A DNA stretch of 40,149 bases from the NCBI GenBank assembly GCA_030446625.1, contig JAUJMY010000023.1, positions 1 to 40,149 on the forward strand, given 5' to 3'. The position numbers and the translations under genes were made by a program. This stretch comes from Gaiellaceae bacterium (GTDB taxonomy: Bacteria > Actinomycetota > Thermoleophilia > Gaiellales > Gaiellaceae). Shown one piece after another: positions 16,240 through 24,304 of the stretch; the stretch's first letter is position 1, and every line of letters starts with the position of its first letter. The notes under the pieces were generated by a model that saw only the letters and a list, made by a program, of their open reading frames with translations, was not told the DNA's origin and did not search any database.

Positions 16240-16686
16240 GTGGAAGAGCGAATCCTCCGACTCCAGAGCTGCATGTATCAGTACTCACGGGCGATCTACC
16301 GATCGATCAAGGACCTGATCGATCCGTATGCAGACCAGCAGACGCAGCTCGCGTCCCGCCGCGAGGTGCTCGCCGCGTGCGAGAACACGATGGAGCGGCT
16401 CGCGAAAGACCCGCTCTACTTCGCGAAGCCGCACCGCGCCCTCTTCGAGGACATCCGCCGCTACTTCCCGATCACCGCGCAGGCGCAGGTCGCTTGGGCG
16501 GTCCAAGAGGGCGTAACCGCCGCGGTCACCTTCATCGAGGAGCAGGTCGAGGCGGGGGCACTCGACGGCGGCGCCGCGCGCTGCCGCGCCACGACGCGCA
16601 AGGGCAAGCCGTGCCAGCGGACCCCGCTGCCCGAGCGCGAGTACTGCCCGTCCCACCAGCACCTCGAGACGCGCGTCGCCGCGTGA
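16240..16686 (+). CDS. Conserved helical protein with C-terminal Cys/His cluster (DUF5763-like)
   Basis: 148 aa. The N-terminal 105 residues are helical and relatively rich in aromatic and acidic residues (SCMYQYSRAIYRSIKDLIDP, FEDIRRYFPITAQAQVAW). The C-terminal 35 residues carry CRATTRKGKPCQRTP and EYCPSHQH, the Cys-x7-Cys...Cys-x2-His pattern of the short DUF5763-type zinc motif. That pattern is often found appended to phage or housekeeping proteins and is presumed to bind zinc. GTG start 16240; AGGAGA lies about 15 nt upstream. Its composition is a little less GC-biased than its neighbours. Function unknown. Confidence 0.7.
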   Translation: MEERILRLQSCMYQYSRAIYRSIKDLIDPYADQQTQLASRREVLAACENTMERLAKDPLYFAKPHRALFEDIRRYFPITAQAQVAWAVQEGVTAAVTFIEEQVEAGALDGGAARCRATTRKGKPCQRTPLPEREYCPSHQHLETRVAA

Positions 16687-16783
16687 CGTGACCTCGCCTC
16701 CGGCGCGATAACCTCGCGCGGACGGATGAGGCACGACACGCGCACACGTCTCCTGGGCGTCGCCGGCAAGGGAGCCTAGGCGC

Positions 16784-18799
16784 ATGTCGCACGACACTGA
16801 CAAGCTCATCCGGCAGCTGTCGCTCGTCGCCTTCCTGATGGCGGAGCGGCGGCCGCTCACCGCGCGTGACGTGAAGGGCAACGTCGAGGGCTACTCGGAG
16901 ATGTCGGACGAGGCGTTCGCCCGCCGGTTCTACTCCGACCGCGCGGAGCTCCTCGGCCTCGGCGTGCCGTTGCACTCGCAGCGCGACGAGTTCACGGGCG
17001 AGGAGCTGTACACCCTCCGCTCCGAGCAGTACTTCCTGCCGCCGCTCGAGCTGACGGACGACGAGCTCGCGGCGCTGCAGACGTCGCTCTACATGCTCGA
17101 GGGCAAGTTCGCCTACGCCGAGCCGCTCCGGCTCGCCCTCCAGAACCTCGCGCTCGGCAGGCCCGGGTTCGACGACGCGCCGACGGCCACGGCGATGCGC
17201 GTCGAGGTGCGCGACCCCGACTACTCGCCGGAGCTCGCCGGCCGCCTGAGCAAGCTCGAGGGCGCGATCTCGAAGGGCCGGACGGTTAAGTTCGGCTATC
17301 GCTCGATGTCGGGCGGCGAGGAGCGCGAGCGGACGCTGAACCCGTTCGCGCTCCTCCGCGAGGAGCGAGGCTGGTACGTCGTCGGCCTCGACGTCGACGA
17401 CGGCCGGACGAAGACGTTCCGCGTCTCGCGGATCCGCGGCGACATCCGCTTCGCGACGAGGCGCGAGCGCGACTTCCGGATCCCGCCGGACTTCGAGATC
17501 GACCGGTACCGCGGCGTCCCGAACTGGCAGGTCGGCCAGGTGCGGGGCGCGGCGCGCATCCGCGTGAGCCCCGCCACCGCGTGGTGGGTCGAGCGCACCT
17601 ACGGCGAGCGCGGGACGCTCGAGGGCGACGTCTTCGTGACGGAGTACGCGAGCCTCCAGTACCTCGCCTCGTGGATCCTGCGCCAGGACGGGCGCGCCGT
17701 CCCCGTCGAGCCGGAGAAGCTCCGCCAGGAGGTGGCGCGCAGCCTGCGCCGCATCGAGCGCGCGCATGCGAAGCCGCCGAAGGTGGCCGCGGAGGAGCAG
17801 CTCGTCGCTCCCGACGGAGCTGCGGAACGCCCGGCCGGTCCCGTCGTCCCCGAGCGGTTCGCCGTGCTCCAGGCGCTCCTCGCGTACCTGCTCGCCGCCT
17901 GCGGCGACGAGCGCGACGCCGTCGTGCCCGCGTCGGAGCTCGTGGAGCGCTTCGGGATTCCCGAGGAGTCGCTGGAGGAGCACCTGTCGCTGCTCAACCT
18001 CGTCAACTTCGGCGGCGGCTGCTACACGGTCTACGCGGAGCTCCAGGCCGACACCGTCCGGATCGACAAGGAGCTCTACGGCGACACCTTCCGCTCGCCG
18101 CCCCGGCTCACGCCGCTGGAGGCGCGCGCGATCCGACTTGCGCTGGAGTTCGTCGGGCCGTCGATCGCGGCCGGTGCGCACACGCCGCTCGAGCGCGTCC
18201 GGCGGAAGCTCGAGCAGACGTTCGGCCAGTTCGACGACGCCCAGGCGCCGGAGCCGCACGTGGACGGCGACGAGGAGCAGCTCGTGGCGACGCTGAGCGA
18301 CGGCATCCGCGAGCACCGGCTCGTCGAGCTCGAGTACCTGAAGGAGGGGGAGTCCGAGCCCTCGACGCGCGTCGTCGAGCCGTACCAGCTCGAGCGCGAG
18401 CTCCCGAACTGGCGTGTCCACACGTGGGATCGGACGCGCGGCGACGAGCGCAGCTTCCGCCTGGACCGCATGCGCAGCGCGCGCCTCCTCGCCGATCGCT
18501 TCGAGCCGCGCGAGAACTTCGAGCCGCGCGGGCTGCGGGACGCCAGGACCGCTCGCATCTGGTACTCGCCGGACGTCGCGCAGTGGCTGATCGAGCGCGG
18601 CGAGGCGCAGCCGCTCGTCGACGGCGCGGCGATCGCCGTCAAGCCCGTGGGGACGCCCGAGTGGCTGGAGGTCGAGATCCTCTCGTTCCGCGGCCACGCC
18701 GTCGTCCTCGAGCCCGAGGACCTGCGGCTGGCGATCGCCGAGCGCGCGCGCGTGCTCGGGCACGAGCTCGGGCTCGAGCCCCAGCCCGTCGGAGGCTGA
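16784..18799 (+). CDS. pafBC: PafB-PafC fusion, tandem HTH-WYL transcriptional regulator
   Basis: 671 aa in two similar halves, each a DeoR-type helix-turn-helix plus a WYL domain. Half one: HTH about residues 5-60, WYL core VKFGYRSMSGGEERERTLNP with LREERGWYVVGLDVDDGR and RTKTFRVSRIRGDI. Half two: HTH about 355-425, then VELEYLKEGESEPSTRVVEP, ELPNWRVHTWDRTRG and RSFRLDRMRSARLL. In mycobacteria PafB and PafC are adjacent separate proteins that form a heterodimer activating RecA/LexA-independent DNA-damage promoters; a fusion would act as a built-in dimer. The second domain has WRV where the signature is WYL, so its ligand pocket may differ. ATG 16784 has GGGAG upstream. Next to it is the 18801 gene, 1 bp away. 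Confidence 0.88.
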   Translation: MSHDTDKLIRQLSLVAFLMAERRPLTARDVKGNVEGYSEMSDEAFARRFYSDRAELLGLGVPLHSQRDEFTGEELYTLRSEQYFLPPLELTDDELAALQTSLYMLEGKFAYAEPLRLALQNLALGRPGFDDAPTATAMRVEVRDPDYSPELAGRLSKLEGAISKGRTVKFGYRSMSGGEERERTLNPFALLREERGWYVVGLDVDDGRTKTFRVSRIRGDIRFATRRERDFRIPPDFEIDRYRGVPNWQVGQVRGAARIRVSPATAWWVERTYGERGTLEGDVFVTEYASLQYLASWILRQDGRAVPVEPEKLRQEVARSLRRIERAHAKPPKVAAEEQLVAPDGAAERPAGPVVPERFAVLQALLAYLLAACGDERDAVVPASELVERFGIPEESLEEHLSLLNLVNFGGGCYTVYAELQADTVRIDKELYGDTFRSPPRLTPLEARAIRLALEFVGPSIAAGAHTPLERVRRKLEQTFGQFDDAQAPEPHVDGDEEQLVATLSDGIREHRLVELEYLKEGESEPSTRVVEPYQLERELPNWRVHTWDRTRGDERSFRLDRMRSARLLADRFEPRENFEPRGLRDARTARIWYSPDVAQWLIERGEAQPLVDGAAIAVKPVGTPEWLEVEILSFRGHAVVLEPEDLRLAIAERARVLGHELGLEPQPVGG

Positions 18800-18800
18800 G

Positions 18801-19121
18801 GTGGACGACGCGACCCAGCGCAAGCTCGCGTTCAACGAGACGCTCGCGCGCGACGTCAACGAGCGCGTCAGCGACGTCTCCTCCGAGTGGTTCGGGCACG
18901 AGGAGCAGATCGAGTTCCGCTGCGAGTGCGCCGACGAGAGCTGTTACGCCCCGATCCGGCTGACGCGGGACCAGTACCTCGGCGTACGCGAGGACGCGCG
19001 GCAGTTCGTGGTGGTGCCCGGCCACGAGAACCCGGAGATCGAGGAGGTCGTCGCCGAGCTCGGGGAGTGGTCCGTCGTGCGGAAGACGGGCGCAGGCGTC
19101 GACGTCGCCGAGTCGCGCTAG
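18801..19121 (+). CDS. Conserved protein with Cys cluster
   Basis: 106 aa, no named family that I can recognise. The centre has FRCECADESCYAPIRLT, a C-x-C-x5-C cluster that could bind a metal, followed by DQYLGVREDARQFVVVPGHENPEIEEVV. The N-terminal third is helical. Proteins with this arrangement (ECxx...C then F-x-V-x-PGHE) recur beside sensor kinases and regulators in actinobacteria as far as I recall. GTG 18801 begins 1 bp after the pafBC stop with GGAGG upstream, so it is in that operon; it ends 3 bp before the convergent kinase gene. Confidence 0.65.
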   Translation: MDDATQRKLAFNETLARDVNERVSDVSSEWFGHEEQIEFRCECADESCYAPIRLTRDQYLGVREDARQFVVVPGHENPEIEEVVAELGEWSVVRKTGAGVDVAESR

Positions 19122-19124
19122 CGG

Positions 19125-20921
19125 CTACGACGGGAGCGGCAGCGCAAGCGTGAACGTCGCGCCGCGTCCGGGCGCGGAGCGGACGTCCAGTGAGCCGCCG
19201 TGGGCCTCGGCGATCGAGCGCGCGATGAACAGGCCGAGACCCGTTCCCGGCTTCCCCGCCCCCGGCGTCTGCGCGCGGCCGAACTTCTCGAAGACGAGCC
19301 GCTGCTGCTCGCGCGGTATCCCCGGACCTGCGTCCGCGACGCTCACGAGCACGCGGTCGTGGTCGGCCTGCGCCGTCACGCGCACCTCCGCGCGCGCGGG
19401 CGAGTACTTCACCGCGTTCTCGATCAGGTTCGTCAGCACCTGCCGAAGCCGCTCGCGGTCGCCGCGCACGCGCGGCAGCGGCTCGCGCACGCTCGCCGCG
19501 AGCGCGACCTCGTCCTGCCCGATCTCGGCCGCGGCGACCGTCTCGCGGACGAGCTCGGCGACGTCGACGTCGGCGAACGAGTAGCTGAACGTTCCCGCCT
19601 CGATGCGAGACGTGTCGAGCACGTCGCCGATCAGGGCGGCGAGTCGCGTCGTCTCGTCGGCGATCAGGGCGAGGAACGACTCACGCTGCTCCGCGGTGAG
19701 CTCGCGCCAACGCTGCTGGAGCGTCCGCGCGGCGCCGATCACGGCGGCCATCGGGCTGCGCAGCTCGTGCGAAACGAGCGAGACGAAGTCCGCTCGCAGC
19801 GTCGAGAGGCGGCGGAGCTCGTCGACGGTGCTGCGCTCGGCCTCGTAGGCGCGGATGTTCTGCACCGCGGTCCCGACGAGCCGCCCGAGCAGGCTCATGA
19901 GCTCGATCTCCTCCTGCGTGAACGATGCCGGCTCGGTGCGGACGACCGACAGCATCCCGACCGCGCGCGCGCCGACGAGGAGCGGCGCGGCGACGCGGCA
20001 GCGCAAGCCGAGCTGCAGGAGCTCCTCCTCCTCCGCATGCTGCGCGTCGCGCATGTCCGCGCGGTAGACGACGTGCCCCTCGAGCACGCGCTCGAGGACG
20101 GAGCCACGCACGCGTCTGCTCGTCCCGGGCGCGAAGACCTCTCCCACGCCGGCGCCCGCGGCCGCGATCACCTCTGCGGTTTCGCCGTCGGCGAGGACGA
20201 CGGCCATCCGGTCGAACGGCACGAGCCCGCGCAGCTCGCGGATGAACGCGTTGAACGCCTGCTCGAGCTCGAGCGACGAGCCGAGCGCGCGCGCGCAACG
20301 GTTCGCCGTCTCCAGGACGTCGACCCGCTGTCCGAGCTGGTCGCGCAGCGACTCCGCCTCCGCGGCGCGCGACTCCGCAAGCTCCGTCTGGGCGCCGAGG
20401 CGCCGCACGAGCAGCCCCACGATCAGCCCCGTGATGATCTGGAGCCCGACCGGCAGCGTCACATGGCCGACGTCGAACTCTCCACCCGGGACGCGGTCGG
20501 CGCGGATCGCCTCGAACGCGGCGTAGACCGGGGCCAACAGGAAGGGCACGACGATCCCGCCCTTGAGCGCGTACCGCAGCGCAGCCTCGACGAGCGGGAC
20601 GAAGAGAAGCTGGCGGATCGGCGTGCCGGGATCGAACGCGTAGACGAGGACGAACGCCGAGCAGACGGCCGTATCGAAGGCGAGCGCCGCGAGCCCGAGC
20701 ACCCGGGTGCCCCGCAGGCCGAGATCGCGGCGCGCGAGTGCCCAGATGACGGCCGTTCCCGCGGCGAGCGATCCGGCCGTCGCCCACGCGGCGACGTCGT
20801 ACCCGGCCGGGTAGTCGTCGCGCAGGATCGCGATCTGGAAGAGCGCGAACGCGAGCGCGCCGCCGCGGATCCAGACGAGCCACCGCTCGAGCTCGCGGAG
20901 CCGCTGGAGCTGCGTGTTCAC
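19125..20921 (-). CDS. Membrane sensor histidine kinase with GAF domain
   Basis: 598 aa. N-terminal membrane region of about six helices (WIRGGALAFALFQIAIL to VGLQIITGLIVGLLVRRL), short coiled coil, GAF domain about residues 235-390 (FNAFIRELRGLVPFDRMAVV, LLQLGLRCRVAAPLLVG), then HisKA with FVSLVSHELRSPMAAVIGAA and a HATPase domain (NLIENAVKYSPARAEV, DAGPGIPREQQRLVFEKFG, GTGLGLFIARSIAEAHGG). There is no cognate regulator next to it, so it is an orphan or acts with a distant one. Start chosen at GTG 20921, which overlaps the queG stop as GTGA; a longer open frame upstream only runs under queG. Confidence 0.9.
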   Translation of the reverse strand: MNTQLQRLRELERWLVWIRGGALAFALFQIAILRDDYPAGYDVAAWATAGSLAAGTAVIWALARRDLGLRGTRVLGLAALAFDTAVCSAFVLVYAFDPGTPIRQLLFVPLVEAALRYALKGGIVVPFLLAPVYAAFEAIRADRVPGGEFDVGHVTLPVGLQIITGLIVGLLVRRLGAQTELAESRAAEAESLRDQLGQRVDVLETANRCARALGSSLELEQAFNAFIRELRGLVPFDRMAVVLADGETAEVIAAAGAGVGEVFAPGTSRRVRGSVLERVLEGHVVYRADMRDAQHAEEEELLQLGLRCRVAAPLLVGARAVGMLSVVRTEPASFTQEEIELMSLLGRLVGTAVQNIRAYEAERSTVDELRRLSTLRADFVSLVSHELRSPMAAVIGAARTLQQRWRELTAEQRESFLALIADETTRLAALIGDVLDTSRIEAGTFSYSFADVDVAELVRETVAAAEIGQDEVALAASVREPLPRVRGDRERLRQVLTNLIENAVKYSPARAEVRVTAQADHDRVLVSVADAGPGIPREQQRLVFEKFGRAQTPGAGKPGTGLGLFIARSIAEAHGGSLDVRSAPGRGATFTLALPLPS

Positions 20922-21925
20922 GCCCCGCTGCGCGCGTCGATCCGCGCGAGCGCCCACTGCGCATGCTCGCGCAGGAGCGGATCCGGATCGTCGGCGAAGC
21001 GCTCGGCCGCAGCGCGTTCCTCGCGACCGCCGCGGTTTCCGAGCGCGACGAGTGCGTTCCGCTGCAGGTACCGGCCCTCGTTCCGCGGGACGTACAGGCG
21101 GTCGTAGCGGACGCGCAGCTCGGCGGCGTCGGCCTCGAGCCAGTCGACGAGGGAGACGTTCGGCTCCGCGACGTCCGGAACGCCTTCGTGCGCGCGCCGC
21201 TTCTCCACCCCGCGATTCCACGGGCACGCGTCCTGGCAGATGACACAGCCGTACACCTGCGCGCCGAGCGGGGCGCGGTACTCCTCCGGGATCGGCCCCG
21301 GCGCCTGCGTCCAGTACGACAGGCACCTCGTCGCGTCGAGCGTCCCCGGCTCGTCGAGCGCGCCGGTCGGGCAGGCGTCCACGCAGAGGCGGCACGAGCC
21401 ACAGTCGAGGCCGAGCGGCGGCGTCGGCTCGAGCTCGCGGTCGGTGACGAGCGTGCCGAGCACGACCCACGAGCCGTGGCGCCGCGTGATCAGGAGCGTG
21501 TTCTTGCCGTAGAACCCGACGCCCGAGCGGGCGGCGGCCTCGCGGTCGACGTGCTGGTTCGCGTCTACGAGCACCCGGTACGTGCCGCCCAGCCGCCGTC
21601 CCAGCTCGTCGAGCTTGTCGCGCAGCTCGGCGTAGCGGTCGCTCCACGTGTAGCGCGCGAGCCGCCCCTCCCCGGGCTTCGGGTCGTCGGCCGGCGCGTA
21701 GTAGCAGAGCGCGGCGGAAACGACCGTGCGCGCGTCCGGAAGCAGCCGCTCCGGGTGGCACGACGTCTCCGGCTGCGCCATCGTGAACCGCATGTCGGCG
21801 AAGAGGCCGCGCGCGCGGCGCTCGCGGATGTGGCGCTCGGTGTCGACGTAGGCCTCCGCGGCGCACGCCCCGACGGCGTCCAGACCCAGCTCCTCGGCCA
21901 CGCGCTCCAGCTCCGCGGCGGTCAT
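20918..21925 (-). CDS. queG: Epoxyqueuosine reductase
   Basis: Last step of tRNA queuosine synthesis: cobalamin- and Fe-S-dependent reduction of epoxyqueuosine. 335 aa. N-terminal cobalamin-binding domain with GFYGKNTLLITRRHGSW near residue 135 and the ferredoxin part with DCGSCRLCVDACPTGAL (C-x2-C-x2-C-x3-C) near 180 and YGCVICQDACPWNR near 230, giving two 4Fe-4S clusters. It ends in HEAT-like Arg/Ala repeats (YLQRNALVALGNRGG, REHAQWALARI). ATG start at 21925. It complements tgt and queA at the left of the window, so the de novo end of the queuosine pathway is intact here. Confidence 0.95.
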   Translation of the reverse strand: MTAAELERVAEELGLDAVGACAAEAYVDTERHIRERRARGLFADMRFTMAQPETSCHPERLLPDARTVVSAALCYYAPADDPKPGEGRLARYTWSDRYAELRDKLDELGRRLGGTYRVLVDANQHVDREAAARSGVGFYGKNTLLITRRHGSWVVLGTLVTDRELEPTPPLGLDCGSCRLCVDACPTGALDEPGTLDATRCLSYWTQAPGPIPEEYRAPLGAQVYGCVICQDACPWNRGVEKRRAHEGVPDVAEPNVSLVDWLEADAAELRVRYDRLYVPRNEGRYLQRNALVALGNRGGREERAAAERFADDPDPLLREHAQWALARIDARSGA

Positions 21926-21944
21926 CGGGATAGTGTGCCGCCGA

Positions 21945-21950
21945 TACGAT
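21945..21950 (+). promoter_or_regulatory. -10 hexamer of the MDR oxidoreductase gene
   Basis: TACGAT, 8 nt before GTG 21959. Confidence 0.4.
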
Positions 21951-21958
21951 CGCGGCGC

Positions 21959-22948
21959 GTGAGGGCTATCCGCATCCACGAGGACGGTGGCCCGGACGTG
22001 CTCCGCTACGAGGAGGCACCGGATCCCGCGCCGGCGCGCGGGGAGGCTCTGATCGAGCTGCGCGCGGCGTCGCTGAACCACCTCGACCTCTGGATCAGGA
22101 GCGGCCGTCCGTCGGTGCCGAAGCCGCGGATCCTCGGCGCGGACGGGGCGGGAGTCGTCGCTGCGCTCGGCGACGGCGTCGGCGGGCTCGCGGTCGGCCA
22201 GGAGGTCGTGCTCAACCCGGGGCTCGGGCACGGCCACCGCATCACCGTCGTCGGCGAGCACACGGACGGGACGCACGCCGAGCTGATCGCGCTCCCGGCG
22301 ACGAACGTCTACCCGAAGCCGCCGAACCTCGACTTCGAGCACGCCGCGGCGTTCCCGCTCGTCTTCGAGACGGCGTACCGGATGCTCGTGACGAAGGCGC
22401 GGCTCCAACCGGACGAGTGGGTGCTCGTCTGGGGGATCGGCAGCGGCGTCGCGACCGCGGCCCTCGCGATCGCGAAGGCGGTCGGCGCGCGCGCGCTCGT
22501 CACCTCCTCGAGCGACGAGAAGCTCGCGCGGGCACAGGCCCTCGGCGCGGACGCCGTCGTCAATCACGCGGCCGGCGACGTGCGCGCGGCCGTCACCGAC
22601 GCGACGGACGGGCGGGGGGCGGACGTCGTCGTCGAACACGTCGGCGACGCCACGTGGGCCACCTCGCTCGCAGCCGCGCGGCCCGGCGGTCGAATCGCCG
22701 TCTGCGGCGCGACGAGCGGGCCGAACCCGCAGGCGACGCTCCACCGCATCTGGTGGAAGGAGCTCACGATCTACGGCTCGACGATGGGCACTCGCGAGGA
22801 CTTCGAGGGCGCGTACGGGCTCGTCGCGGACGGCCGAGCGCTCCCCCTCGTCGATCGCGTCTACCCGCTCGCGGAGGCGCGCGCCGCCCACGAGCGGATG
22901 GAGGCCGGCGAGCAGCTCGGGAAGATCGTCCTCCGGATCCCCGCCTGA
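21959..22948 (+). CDS. Zinc-type alcohol dehydrogenase-like / quinone oxidoreductase (MDR family)
   Basis: 329 aa NAD(P)H-dependent oxidoreductase. GroES-like domain: EALIELRAASLNHLDLWIRSG, GADGAGVVAALGDGV. Nucleotide domain: WVLVWGIGSGVATAALAIAK, TSSSDEKLARAQALGADAVV, VVVEHVGDATWATSLAAARP, LTIYGSTMGTREDF. Zinc-dependent relatives carry a structural-zinc lobe with four Cys after VNPGL; here the sequence goes straight from VVLNPGLGHGHRITVVGEH to DGTHAELI, so that lobe of about 20 residues is missing and no Cys cluster remains. It could be a zinc-free quinone-oxidoreductase-like enzyme or an in-frame deletion. GTG 21959 is chosen from the -10 spacing; it is divergent from queG by 33 bp. Confidence 0.85.
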   Translation: MRAIRIHEDGGPDVLRYEEAPDPAPARGEALIELRAASLNHLDLWIRSGRPSVPKPRILGADGAGVVAALGDGVGGLAVGQEVVLNPGLGHGHRITVVGEHTDGTHAELIALPATNVYPKPPNLDFEHAAAFPLVFETAYRMLVTKARLQPDEWVLVWGIGSGVATAALAIAKAVGARALVTSSSDEKLARAQALGADAVVNHAAGDVRAAVTDATDGRGADVVVEHVGDATWATSLAAARPGGRIAVCGATSGPNPQATLHRIWWKELTIYGSTMGTREDFEGAYGLVADGRALPLVDRVYPLAEARAAHERMEAGEQLGKIVLRIPA

Positions 22949-22971
22949 CGCGAGCGGGCGAGGCTTCGGCT

Positions 22972-23274
22972 CTAGAAGGGGACGCCGAGGATGATCTTGG
23001 CGTCGTCGGAGAGCCGCTCGGGCGTCCACGGCGGGTCCCACGTCAGCTCCACGGCGACGTCCTCGACCCCCGGCAGCGCGGCGACGGCGTCGTGGATCCC
23101 CTCCTGGATCAGCGGCCCGGCCGGGCAGCCCATCGAGGTGAGGCTGTGCGTCACCTTCACCTTCGAGCCCTCGACGTCGACGTCGTACATCAGGCCGAGC
23201 TCGACGATGTCCATTCCGAGCTCCGGGTCCTCGACCTCGCGCAGAGCGTCGACGACGTCCTCCTTCGTGACCAC
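22972..23274 (-). CDS. MIP18/DUF59 family metal-sulfur cluster assembly protein (SufT-like)
   Basis: 100 aa, full-length DUF59 domain: VVDALREVEDPELGMDIVELG at residues 6-26, GLMYDVDVEGSKVKVTHSLT, then SMGCPAGPLIQEGI with the conserved functional Cys. It ends with VELTWDPPWTPERLSDDAK, which is typical of the PaaD/SufT branch. Members help mature Fe-S proteins. It is the last gene of the cDPG-type operon, 19 bp after glpX, so it may be a general assembly factor that happens to be co-transcribed, or serve a local Fe-S enzyme; no Fe-S enzyme is visible in the operon itself. GTG start 23274. Confidence 0.9.
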   Translation of the reverse strand: MVTKEDVVDALREVEDPELGMDIVELGLMYDVDVEGSKVKVTHSLTSMGCPAGPLIQEGIHDAVAALPGVEDVAVELTWDPPWTPERLSDDAKIILGVPF

Positions 23275-23293
23275 GACTCCAGTCTAGCCGCGG

Positions 23294-24304
23294 CTAGGCG
23301 AGCAGCCGGACCTCCTCGCGGCGCTCGCGGCTGAAGAAGTGCAGGCCGTCGACGAAGCGCACCCAGTTGCAGCGCGTGCACATGACGAGCGAGTGCGTGC
23401 GCGCGCTGTCGGCGTAGAAGCGCACGCCGCGCAGGAGGTCGCCGTTCGAGACGCCGGTCGCCGCGACGATGACCTCGCCCGAGGCGAGCTCCTCGGTCGC
23501 GAACACGCGCTCGACGTCCTCGATCCCCTGCTCGCGGGCCTGCTCGATCTCCGTGCGAGTCGTCGGCCAGAGCTGAGCCTGCAGCTCGCCGCCGAGGCAG
23601 CGGAGAGCCGCGGCGGTGAGCACCGCCTGCCGCGTGCCGCCGATCCCGATCGCGAGGTGGTCGTTCGTCCCGCGGATCGCGGCCGAGATCGACGCCGTCA
23701 CGGTTCCGTCCTGGATCAGCTTGATCCGCGCCCCGCTCGCGCGCAGCTCCTCGATGAGATCGTGGTGCCGCGGCCGGTCGAGGACGATGACGGTGATGTC
23801 GTTGACGGCGCGCCCGAACGAGTCGGCGACCGCGCGGACGTTGTCGCCGGCCGGCTTCAGCAGGTCGATGTGGCCGCGTGCACGCGGCCCGACGGCGATC
23901 TTCCGCATGTACATGTGCGGGAGCGCGCGCAGCGACCCGGGCTCGCCGACGGCGATCATCGACATCGCGCCGTGCCCGCCGCGCGCGACGACACCCCGGC
24001 CCTCGAGCGGATCGAGCGCGAGATCGACGATCGCGCCACCGACGCCGACCTGGTTGCCGATCGCGAGCTGATCGCCCTCGTCGCCGCCGATCACGATCCG
24101 GCCAGCAATCGGCATCAGCTCGAGCGCGAGGCGCATCCCGCTCGCCGCCGCGTCCTCGGCCCCCTCCTGATCGGCGCGGCCGAGCCAGCGCGCCCCGCCC
24201 AGCGCGGCCCGCTCCGTGACGCGCGCGAAGGATTCGCAGAGGCACGCGCGGGCGGGCTCCGCGTCGCCTCCGCGGTCGCGGCGGTCGCCGCCCGCGTCGC
24301 TCAC
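23294..24304 (-). CDS. glpX: Fructose-1,6-bisphosphatase, class II
   Basis: Gluconeogenic phosphatase of the lithium-sensitive/inositol-monophosphatase-like superfamily, 336 aa. Visible blocks: metal-site Asp/Glu in GRIVIGGDEGDQLAIGNQVG near residue 70, VDLALDPLEGRGVVARGGHG near 95, HMYMRKIAVGPRARGHIDL, GIGGTRQAVLTAAALRCLGGE near 235 and the closing CTRCNWVRFVDGLHFFSRER. The C-terminal CTRC pair is an addition I do not associate with E. coli GlpX. Start chosen at GTG 24304, which overlaps the stop of the 2-phosphoglycerate kinase gene as GTGA. Its presence fits carbon flow through triose and glycerate phosphates with the two upstream enzymes. Confidence 0.92.
   Translation of the reverse strand: MSDAGGDRRDRGGDAEPARACLCESFARVTERAALGGARWLGRADQEGAEDAAASGMRLALELMPIAGRIVIGGDEGDQLAIGNQVGVGGAIVDLALDPLEGRGVVARGGHGAMSMIAVGEPGSLRALPHMYMRKIAVGPRARGHIDLLKPAGDNVRAVADSFGRAVNDITVIVLDRPRHHDLIEELRASGARIKLIQDGTVTASISAAIRGTNDHLAIGIGGTRQAVLTAAALRCLGGELQAQLWPTTRTEIEQAREQGIEDVERVFATEELASGEVIVAATGVSNGDLLRGVRFYADSARTHSLVMCTRCNWVRFVDGLHFFSRERREEVRLLA

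Noticed and set aside
20922..21866. N-terminal extension of the GAF kinase
   Set aside because: It is a shadow of queG, which has all its Fe-S cysteines in the other frame.
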